Below, piece by piece: positions 1 to 5,142 of a stretch of DNA of 5,142 nucleotides (position 1 is its first letter; every line of letters begins with the position of its first letter). A program made the position numbers and the translations under genes. The stretch comes from Akkermansiaceae bacterium (GTDB lineage: Bacteria; Verrucomicrobiota; Verrucomicrobiia; Verrucomicrobiales; Akkermansiaceae). Location of the stretch: NCBI GenBank assembly GCA_903909905.1, contig CAIVXP010000039.1:1-5142 (forward strand), in the 5' to 3' direction. The notes under the pieces are model-generated. The model worked only from the letters and a program-made list of their open reading frames with translations. It had not been told where the DNA came from and did no database searches.

Positions 1-143
1 AAAGCGATCGGAGTTTCTTGCACGCCAGCAAGTGGGCAAATTGACTGGGCAATCGAAGGTGGCGAAACTAGGGTCTGCCACGCCCTCTATTTTTTCCGAT
101 TTTCCCCGCCGTGCCCACGCCCCCGCCGCCAAAACCGCTTCAA

Positions 144-2243
144 ATGACGCCGCGCGACGCGCTGAAGAAATACTTTGGCTACAGCGGTTTTCTCGAGGGT
201 CAGGAAGAGGTGATTTCGGAAATTGTCGCCGGCCGAGATGGCTTGGTCGTGATGCCCACCGGCGGCGGCAAGTCGCTTTGCTTTCAAATCCCGGCACTCT
301 GCTTCGGCGGCGTCACGATCGTCATCTCGCCGCTCATCGCGCTGATGAAAGATCAGGTCGATGCCCTCACCGCGCGCAACATTCCCGCGACGATGATCAA
401 CTCGACCCTCAGCTGGCCCGAGCAGCGCGAGCGGCTCGACGGCATGAAAAACGGCGATTGGAAACTCGTCTATGTCGCGCCCGAGCGATTCCGCGCCGAG
501 AGTTTTCTCAAAGCCCTCGAGGGCATCGAAATCTCGCTGTTCGCGGTCGATGAGGCACACTGCCTCAGTCAATGGGGTCACGATTTCCGGCCCGATTACC
601 TGCGGCTCGGACGCGCGCTGAAAACCATCGGCCACCCGCAATGCGTCGCCCTGACAGCCACAGCCACACCGGTAGTCCGTCACGACATCAGCTCAGTGCT
701 CGCCCTGCGCGAACCTTTCGAACGCGTCAGCGGATTTTCGCGACCGAACCTTTCGCTCAACATCACCGCTGTCGACACGACCCAACAAAAAGACGAGCGG
801 ATGAAATCAGTCATCGCCACCCACAAGACCGGCATCGTCTATTGCGCGACGCGCAAAAAGGTCGAGTCGGTTTCCGAAACGATCGCCAGCTGGGGACTGA
901 AATGCATCGCCTACCACGGTGGCATGAGCGACCAGGAACGCGAACAGGCGCAGGAACAATTCATTTGCCGCAAGGCCGACATCGCGGTCGCCACCAACGC
1001 CTTTGGCATGGGCATCGACCGCTCGGATGTGCGCTTCGTGATCCATTACGAAATCCCCGGCAGCGTCGAGGCCTACTACCAGGAAGCGGGTCGCGCCGGA
1101 CGCGATGGCGAGGCTTCCACATGCGAGCTGCTGTTCAATTATGCCGATACCCGCACGCAGGAATTTTTCATCGATGGCGCCAATCCGACCGCTGCGGTGA
1201 TCCGCTCGATTTACCGACACCTGCTCGATCAGTGCGACAAGGAATTCGAAGTCCACGAAACCCTCGAGGATATTGCCGAGGCCTCCGATGTGCGTAACTC
1301 AATGTCGATCGGCAGCGCCCTCACCGCCCTCAGCCGCGCAGGATACATCGAGCGCTTCGATGTCCCAAAACGCCGCATGCGCGGCACCCGCTTGCTCAAG
1401 CCGCAGATCAACCCAGCGCAACTCGAACTCGACGAAACAGCGATCGAGGAAAAAGAAAAACGCGACCGCGATAAACTCAAGTCGATGATCGAAATGAGCT
1501 ACGCGCGAACCTGCCGTCAGGAATGGATCCTCGCCTATTTCGGCGAAGCAAATCCCAGCACCTGCGGTAACTGCGACATTTGCCGCAACTCGAGCGCCAG
1601 CGAACATCGCGCACCGACGAAGGAAGAGGCACTCATCGTCAAGAAAACCCTCAGCGGCGTCGCCCGTATGTCACGACGCACCGCCACCGGTTGGGAAGCG
1701 CGCTTCGGCCGCGGCCGCATCGTGCAAATGCTCGCCGGAAGCAAGTCACAGGAAATTATCAGCGCCGGGCTCGACCAACTCAGCACCTACGGCATCCTGC
1801 GCGAAAAAGGCACCGGCTACCTCAACAGCCTCATGCGCTCGCTCGCCGAGGCGGGACTCGTCCAAACCATCACCGGCGAATACCCGCTCATGACCCTCAC
1901 CCCACTTGGCGATTCGGTGATGCGCGAAGAGGCCTCCTACACGCTCGTCTGGCCCGACAGCGAAGCCTCACGCCCGACAATCGATCTCAAAGACCACGGC
2001 TTCGACCCACAACTTTACTCCTTGCTCAAAGGACTGCGCGCCAAACTCGCCGACCGTGAAAAGGTCCCACCCTATGTGGTCTTCGGCAACAAAACCATCG
2101 AAGCCATCGCTCGCTATCAACCCACCAACCACGACGAAGCCCTCCTCATCCCCGGCATCGGCGCCGCCAAACTCCAACGCTACGCCACCCCCTTTCTCGA
2201 ACTGATCCGCTCGTGGAAAGATTCACGCAGACCAGCTAAGTAA
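144..2243 (+). CDS. recQ: ATP-dependent DNA helicase RecQ (superfamily 2, 3'-5')
   Basis: RecQ helicases use ATP to unwind DNA in the 3'-5' direction during recombination and stalled-fork repair, in the cytoplasm. Counting from the ATG at 144 (699 residues), all core motifs are visible: Walker A MPTGGGKS (37-44, catalytic K43), motif Ia [14 protein letters not shown] box with the RecQ signature [15 protein letters not shown] (from 136), motif III TATAT (171-175), and motif [12 protein letters not shown] (313-322). Four zinc-ligand cysteines follow (C457, C474, C477, C480, the last three as CGNCDIC), then a winged-helix RQC region (about 490-600) and a C-terminal HRDC domain (about 621-694, with the PGIGAAKL hairpin). 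It is longer than E. coli RecQ (about 610) because of an extra segment at about 345-455. The frame is open to a GTG at 111, which would add a Pro-rich 11-residue leader. I prefer the ATG because it starts just before the conserved YFGY motif. Neither start has a clear ribosome-binding site. The gene appears monocistronic and converges on hemB. Confidence 0.96.
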   Translation: MTPRDALKKYFGYSGFLEGQEEVISEIVAGRDGLVVMPTGGGKSLCFQIPALCFGGVTIVISPLIALMKDQVDALTARNIPATMINSTLSWPEQRERLDGMKNGDWKLVYVAPERFRAESFLKALEGIEISLFAVDEAHCLSQWGHDFRPDYLRLGRALKTIGHPQCVALTATATPVVRHDISSVLALREPFERVSGFSRPNLSLNITAVDTTQQKDERMKSVIATHKTGIVYCATRKKVESVSETIASWGLKCIAYHGGMSDQEREQAQEQFICRKADIAVATNAFGMGIDRSDVRFVIHYEIPGSVEAYYQEAGRAGRDGEASTCELLFNYADTRTQEFFIDGANPTAAVIRSIYRHLLDQCDKEFEVHETLEDIAEASDVRNSMSIGSALTALSRAGYIERFDVPKRRMRGTRLLKPQINPAQLELDETAIEEKEKRDRDKLKSMIEMSYARTCRQEWILAYFGEANPSTCGNCDICRNSSASEHRAPTKEEALIVKKTLSGVARMSRRTATGWEARFGRGRIVQMLAGSKSQEIISAGLDQLSTYGILREKGTGYLNSLMRSLAEAGLVQTITGEYPLMTLTPLGDSVMREEASYTLVWPDSEASRPTIDLKDHGFDPQLYSLLKGLRAKLADREKVPPYVVFGNKTIEAIARYQPTNHDEALLIPGIGAAKLQRYATPFLELIRSWKDSRRPAK

Positions 2244-2259
2244 GTCGGCCTTAAGATTT

Positions 2260-2440
2260 ACCGCGAAGCCGCCAAGGTCGCAAAGGAACGCGGAGAAGAA
2301 GAGACATCGGACGTATGGAGATTGGAGATTAGGAAAAGAGAAAGAAAGTACCTCTTCATGTGGCTGGGACTTGAAGTCCCAGTAAGTCTTCATCCAAATT
2401 TTCTCCGCGAAGTCCTCCGCGCTCTCAGCGGCTCGGCGTT
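2260..2440. repeat. Small non-coding element with imperfect inverted arms of about 39 bases
   Basis: The left arm (about 2260-2298) runs accgcgaagccgccaagg, then gcaaagg, ending in cgcggagaa. The reverse complement of the right arm (about 2401-2440) runs acgccgagccgctgagagcg, then gcggagga, ending in cgcggagaa. Aligned by hand with a few gaps, roughly 28 of 38 positions agree, and the inner 9 bases (CGCGGAGAA) are identical. The element is about 181 bases long and lies entirely between two convergent genes. Degenerate 'ccgcgaag-gcaaagg-gcggagaa' sequences are, to my recollection, common between genes in some environmental bacteria, including Verrucomicrobiota, and are often mis-annotated as short proteins. 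Whether it is a mobile miniature element, a folded RNA or a 3'-end processing site is not decided by the sequence. Confidence 0.45.
2364..2382. repeat. Perfect 9-bp inverted repeat (19-base palindrome)
   Basis: The sequence ctgggacttgaagtcccag is a perfect inverted repeat of 9-base arms around a single central base. As RNA it would form an 8-bp stem with a 3-base loop. It sits near the middle of the inverted-arm element, between two TCTTCAT copies. It could stop or protect transcripts from both convergent genes, since a stem works on either strand, but no T-run follows on either side. It could equally be a dimeric protein site or the tip of a longer cruciform. Confidence 0.6.
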
Positions 2441-2465
2441 TCGATTTGGTCCATATCAATGACCT

Positions 2466-3446
2466 TCACTCCCTCAACCACCGCGCCGCATCCTTGGCGT
2501 AATAGGTCAGGATCATCGACGCCCCCGCACGCTTGATCGAAATCAACGACTCCATCACCGCCGCACGCTCGTCGATCCATCCTCCGGCCGATACGCTCTT
2601 AAGCATCAGATACTCGCCGCTCACCTGATAGGCCGCTATTGGCAGGCAGCTTGATTCGCGAAGCTTTGAAATGACATCAAGGTACATGCTCGCAGGTTTC
2701 ACCATCAGCATGTCGGCACCCTCAGCCTCATCGAGTCCGGCCTCGCGCAAGGCCTCGACCACATTGGCCGGGTCCATCTGATAGGTTTTTTTGTCGCCAT
2801 CCTTCGGCGCGGAATCAAGCGCACCGCGAAATGGACCATACAGAGCCGAAGCGTATTTGGCGGTGTAGCTCAAAATCGAAACATCGGTGAAACCCTTGGC
2901 ATCCAAGGCCTCGCGAATCGCACCGACACGACCATCCATCATTTCAGACGGCGCCACGATGTCGGCACCAGCACGCGCGTGACACAGGGCCTGACGACAC
3001 AGCACTTCGACGGTTTCATCGTTCAATATGACCAGCGAACCATCGGCGTTTTTCTTCACGATGCCATCGTGACCGTCGCTGTTATAAGGATCGAGCGCGA
3101 CATCGGTGATCACGCACAAGGAAGGATGCGCCGCTTTGATCGCACGAATCGCCTTCGGCACGAGGCCGTGCTCGCGATGTGCCTCCTTGGCGTCGGATGA
3201 CTTGAGCGACTCATTGATCTTTGGAAACAACACGACCGCTGGAATGCCAAGCGCGTGAGCCTCGCCTGCCTCGCGCACCAAGCCTTGCAAGGACCAGCGT
3301 GTCACGCCCGGCATCGACTCGATCGCCACATCATCGGCATCCTCGTGAAAGAAAAGCGGCAAGATGAGATTCGAAATCTCGAGGGATGTCTCGCGCACCA
3401 TCGAGCGGATGGCGGAGCTGCGGCGGTTGCGGCGTGGGCGTTGCAT
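2466..3446 (-). CDS. hemB: Delta-aminolevulinic acid dehydratase (porphobilinogen synthase)
   Basis: HemB joins two 5-aminolevulinate molecules into porphobilinogen, the first pyrrole of haem and other tetrapyrroles, in the cytoplasm and usually as an octamer. Counting from the ATG at 3446 (326 residues, normal for the family), the N-terminus has the family signature QRPRR near residue 2. The two Schiff-base lysines are K197 (in SYTAKYASALYGPFR) and K250 (in MLMVKPASMYLD). The active-site metal loop reads DVALDPYNSDGHDG: A117, D119 and D127 stand where E. coli HemB has its three zinc cysteines, so this is the Asp-rich, presumably Mg-dependent type known from Pseudomonas aeruginosa. The C-terminal YQVSGEY and TYYAKDAA motifs are intact. 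The frame is open to a TTG at 3494, which would overlap acpS by 11 bases. The ATG is preferred because family proteins usually begin only a few residues before RPRR. It is the last gene of the pdxJ-acpS-hemB unit. Confidence 0.95.
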   Translation of the reverse strand: MQRPRRNRRSSAIRSMVRETSLEISNLILPLFFHEDADDVAIESMPGVTRWSLQGLVREAGEAHALGIPAVVLFPKINESLKSSDAKEAHREHGLVPKAIRAIKAAHPSLCVITDVALDPYNSDGHDGIVKKNADGSLVILNDETVEVLCRQALCHARAGADIVAPSEMMDGRVGAIREALDAKGFTDVSILSYTAKYASALYGPFRGALDSAPKDGDKKTYQMDPANVVEALREAGLDEAEGADMLMVKPASMYLDVISKLRESSCLPIAAYQVSGEYLMLKSVSAGGWIDERAAVMESLISIKRAGASMILTYYAKDAARWLRE

Positions 3447-3483
3447 CGGATGGCTTGGATGGTGAAATGGTTTTACAAAAAAA

Positions 3484-3867
3484 TCATCCCGCAATCACCA
3501 CGGCATTGGCCGCAGCATATTCGCGCGAATGGGTGAGGCTTACCTGAATTTCAGTGATCCCGCAATCGTCCGCATGCTTTTTGGCGGAGCCGCCCAGCAC
3601 TACCCGTGGCGCACCGGCGGAGTTGTTGATGATTTCCAAATCCAGAAATGCCGCGCGTTCGCCGATGCCCGTACCAAACGCCTTGGCCACCGCTTCCTTA
3701 GCCGCAAACCGCGCCGCATAGTGCATGGCCGGCATCGCACGCGATTCGCAATAATCGCGCTCATTCACCGTGAACAATCGCGACAAAAACGACTCACCAT
3801 GACGCTCGATACTCTCGGCGATCCGCGCGATTTCCACAATGTCGATGCCAATGCCCGCGACTCTCAT
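3484..3867 (-). CDS. acpS: Holo-[acyl-carrier-protein] synthase
   Basis: AcpS transfers the 4'-phosphopantetheine arm from coenzyme A to a serine of acyl carrier protein, turning apo-ACP into the working carrier for fatty-acid synthesis. The 127-residue length is typical for the group I (AcpS-type) transferases, which act as trimers. The N-terminal GIGIDIVEI motif supplies the Mg-binding aspartate (D9), and FAAKEAVAKAFGTG supplies the second metal ligand (E58) and the basic residues near the CoA phosphates. The C-terminal VSLTHSREYAAA segment is the conserved strand and helix of the fold. The ATG at 3867 overlaps the pdxJ stop as ATGA, a four-base overlap that suggests translational coupling, and pdxJ-acpS adjacency is common in bacteria. 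Nothing is missing or truncated. Confidence 0.96.
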   Translation of the reverse strand: MRVAGIGIDIVEIARIAESIERHGESFLSRLFTVNERDYCESRAMPAMHYAARFAAKEAVAKAFGTGIGERAAFLDLEIINNSAGAPRVVLGGSAKKHADDCGITEIQVSLTHSREYAAANAVVIAG

Positions 3868-4619
3868 GATGTCTGATCTTTGTATCCCACCATCAATTGT
3901 TTCATCTCAGCCACCGCCGTGCTGAGACCGACCTTCAATGCCCGCGCAATGATGCTGTGACCGATGTTGAGTTCCGCCAAATGCGGCACGCTCATCATGA
4001 GATGAACATTCCGGTAGTTGATGCCATGACCGGCATTCACTTGTAGTCCCAGTTGATGCCCGATCACCGCCGCACGACGAAGGCGTTCCAACTCGCGCTC
4101 GACCTGATCGCCTTGTGCGTTGGCGAAACATCCGGTGTGCAGCTCGATCATGTCGGCCGCACATCGCGCCGCAGCTTCGACCTGTGCATCATCGGGATCG
4201 ATGAACAAACTGACCTTGATCCCCTCGCCTTTCAGCACCGCCACCGCATCACGCGTTTTTGCAAATCCCGCCACCACATCAAGCCCACCCTCAGTGGTGA
4301 TTTCCTGCCGCGTTTCGGGAACCAAACACGCGAACTCAGGCCTGATCTTTATAGCCATGCCGAGCATCTCATCGGTCACGCCCATCTCAAAATTCAATGA
4401 CAGCGCCAACTCGGCGCGGATCCGGATCACATCGGCTTCCTGCATGTGACGGCGGTCGCCACGGACATGAACCGTGATGGAATCGGCCCCGCCAGCCATC
4501 GCATCGTGCGCGGCATCGAGCGGGCTTGGCTCGGCATTGTGCGCCCACTCAGTGCCCGCATAGCGCGCCTGACGCAGCGTGGCGACATGATCGATGTTCA
4601 CTCCGAGAAGCAAAGGCAT
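3864..4619 (-). CDS. pdxJ: Pyridoxine 5'-phosphate synthase PdxJ
   Basis: PdxJ condenses 1-deoxy-D-xylulose 5-phosphate with 3-amino-2-oxopropyl phosphate to form pyridoxine 5'-phosphate, the ring-closing step of DXP-dependent vitamin B6 synthesis. The protein is a TIM barrel of 251 residues from the ATG at 4619, close to the family norm. Signature segments are present in order: LLLGVNIDHVATLRQAR (D10, H11), ITVHVRGDRRH (H51, R53), NFEMGVTDEM (E78), CLVPETRQEITTEGGLD, VSLFIDPD, IELHTGCFA and VNAGHGINY (H198), with LNIGHSIIARA at the phosphate end. The loop after TLRQAR is several residues longer than in E. coli. The reading frame stays open upstream to 5120, but that part is antisense to fabV, so the ATG just before LLLGVNIDH is the credible start. 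It is the first gene of a leftward unit with acpS and hemB and diverges from fabV. Confidence 0.96.
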   Translation of the reverse strand: MPLLLGVNIDHVATLRQARYAGTEWAHNAEPSPLDAAHDAMAGGADSITVHVRGDRRHMQEADVIRIRAELALSLNFEMGVTDEMLGMAIKIRPEFACLVPETRQEITTEGGLDVVAGFAKTRDAVAVLKGEGIKVSLFIDPDDAQVEAAARCAADMIELHTGCFANAQGDQVERELERLRRAAVIGHQLGLQVNAGHGINYRNVHLMMSVPHLAELNIGHSIIARALKVGLSTAVAEMKQLMVGYKDQTS

Positions 4620-4727
4620 GCCCTTGGTTAAACCCTCGGGCAGCCAGCGGCAAGCACGCGTTGGCCATGAGGATCGCCGCCAAATCATGATTGCCATCAG
4701 GCGGCTGACGGATAATTTCGCGTCCAT
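4620..4727. promoter_or_regulatory. Divergent pdxJ/fabV promoter region with a 10-bp palindrome
   Basis: Only 108 bases separate the pdxJ ATG (reading left) from the fabV ATG (reading right), so both promoters must lie here or inside the genes. A perfect palindrome AATCATGATT occupies 4683-4692. GCCGCC (4676-4681) and GGCGGC (4700-4705) form an outer, off-centre inverted pair. A GATAAT hexamer at 4711-4716 resembles a -10 box for fabV, but no well-spaced -35 partner is evident. A GAGGG run sits upstream of pdxJ at a rather long distance from its ATG. The region's regulatory role is inferred from geometry; specific sites are unproven. Confidence 0.45.
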
Positions 4728-5142
4728 ATGGTCGTCACACCCAAAGTCCGTGGATTCATCTGCACCACCGCTCACCCGGTCGGCTGCGCCAAGCATGTTG
4801 CCGAGCAAATCGCCGTCGTGAAAAATCGCGGGCCCATCTCCAACGGCCCAAAGAAGGTCCTCGTGATCGGCTCCTCCACCGGCTATGGCCTCTCCTCGCG
4901 CATCGCCGCCGCCTTTGGCTCGGGCGCTTCGACGATCGGTGTCTTTTTCGAAAAACCCGCCGAAGCCGACAAGTGCGGCACCGCCGGATGGTACAACTCG
5001 GCCGCATTCGAAAATGAAGCCCGCGCTGCCGGACTCTACGCTCGCTCGTTCAATGGCGACGCATTCTCCGATGCGATGAAGGCCGAAGTGATCGCCGCGA
5101 TCAAAAGCGACCTCGGCCAAGTCGACTGCGTCGTTTACAGCC
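4728..5142 (+). CDS. fabV: Trans-2-enoyl-ACP/CoA reductase FabV, N-terminal part (cut by window edge)
   Basis: FabV reduces the trans-2 double bond of enoyl thioesters with NADH, the last step of the fatty-acid elongation cycle. Homologues act on acyl-ACP (triclosan-insensitive FabV) or on crotonyl-CoA (Ter). The first 138 residues, about a third of a roughly 400-residue protein, are present with no stop before the edge. Family hallmarks are [13 protein letters not shown] (8-20), the dinucleotide-binding [11 protein letters not shown] (48-58), GVFFEKP (71-77, with E75 at the position tied to NADH preference), GTAGWYN (84-90), SFNGDAFSD (107-115) and [10 protein letters not shown] at the end. 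The catalytic Tyr and Lys lie beyond the window, so activity and ACP versus CoA preference cannot be read here. The start is the ATG at 4728, directly before the conserved VVTPKVRGF; no strong ribosome-binding site precedes it. It diverges from pdxJ-acpS-hemB. Confidence 0.95.
   Translation, partial: MVVTPKVRGFICTTAHPVGCAKHVAEQIAVVKNRGPISNGPKKVLVIGSSTGYGLSSRIAAAFGSGASTIGVFFEKPAEADKCGTAGWYNSAAFENEARAAGLYARSFNGDAFSDAMKAEVIAAIKSDLGQVDCVVYS

Larger units (their letters stand above)
2244..2465. other. Convergent intergenic region between recQ and hemB
   Basis: This 222-base gap lies between the recQ stop and the hemB stop, and both genes read into it. It holds a small element with inverted arms (2260-2440), a palindrome (2364-2382), a tandem 7-mer GGAGATT (2317-2330) and a direct 7-mer TCTTCAT flanking the palindrome (2353-2359 and 2387-2393). 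I see no stem followed by a T-run on either strand, so no canonical intrinsic terminator is assigned for either gene. A minus-strand frame is open across the whole gap, but its translation has no protein-like character and looks like read-through of the repeat. Confidence 0.7.

Noticed and set aside
41..70. TTGACT at 41-46 as a -35 box for recQ
   Set aside because: The best hexamer at proper spacing (GAAACT, 64-69) matches the -10 consensus poorly, so a promoter cannot be supported.
59..95. Terminator-like stem GTGGC/GCCAC followed by TATTTTTT upstream of recQ
   Set aside because: The stem is only 5-6 bp with a large loop, and the T-run begins about eight bases after it. This is too weak to call, though it might end an upstream gene outside the window.
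32..553. Plus-strand open frame of 173 codons overlapping the recQ start
   Set aside because: It is Arg-rich and low in similarity to anything I recognise, and it overlaps the well-supported RecQ motifs in another frame, as expected from GC-rich codon bias.
2223..2459. Minus-strand open frame of 78 codons across the recQ-hemB gap
   Set aside because: Its ends translate the inverted arms (RRAAESAEDFAE and FFSAFLCDLGGFAV), it overlaps the recQ end, and it has no recognisable domain. It is best explained as the repeat read as protein.
3907..4164. Other open frames antisense or shifted within pdxJ, acpS and hemB (for example 3529-3876 and 4120-4449)
   Set aside because: All lie inside genes with clear family motifs and have no conserved character of their own.
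4541..4727. Minus-strand small frame reading DLAAILMANACLPLAARGF just upstream of pdxJ
   Set aside because: It looks mildly protein-like, but from its ATG it is only about 39 codons and overlaps pdxJ out of frame. It has no clear ribosome-binding site, and its Ala/Leu content fits GC-rich chance reading.
1..5142. Novel defence, toxin-antitoxin, CRISPR, tRNA or phage features
   Set aside because: Both strands were read for repeats with regular spacing, cloverleaf-like ends and small paired genes. None was found, and the window is explained by housekeeping genes.

Overview
This is an ordinary bacterial chromosomal segment carrying five housekeeping-type genes. The DNA is GC-rich by eye and densely coding. 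Few starts have a clear Shine-Dalgarno sequence. The FabV-type enoyl reductase, the Asp-type HemB and the short non-coding patch with degenerate 'ccgcgaag/gcaaagg/gcggagaa' arms suggest the Verrucomicrobiota/PVC group. That placement is an inference with moderate-to-low confidence; a proteobacterial host cannot be excluded from sequence alone.

Layout: (1) 1-143 is a leader region with no gene I can support. (2) 144-2243 (+) encodes a RecQ-family DNA helicase with helicase core, zinc site, winged helix and HRDC domain, plus an extra segment between the core and the zinc site. (3) 2244-2465 is a convergent intergenic gap holding a small element with imperfect inverted arms, a 19-base palindrome and short repeats. 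(4) 4619 down to 2466 (-) is a tight three-gene unit, pdxJ-acpS-hemB. pdxJ and acpS overlap by ATGA, and hemB begins 37 bases after acpS ends, or overlaps it if an upstream TTG start is used. (5) 4620-4727 is a short divergent promoter region with a 10-base palindrome. (6) 4728 to the right edge (+) is the first 138 codons of fabV.

Functional links: PdxJ closes the pyridoxine ring on the way to pyridoxal phosphate. AcpS puts the phosphopantetheine arm on acyl carrier protein. HemB makes porphobilinogen for haem and other tetrapyrroles. The divergent FabV reduces enoyl thioesters in fatty-acid synthesis, so AcpS and FabV share the acyl-carrier pathway across one regulatory gap. RecQ, facing the other way, is a separate DNA-repair gene. 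I found no defence island, CRISPR array, tRNA, rRNA or prophage signal, and nothing that looks like a new multi-gene system. The items most worth checking are the small intergenic element, the acpS-hemB junction, the metal type of HemB and the RecQ insertion.
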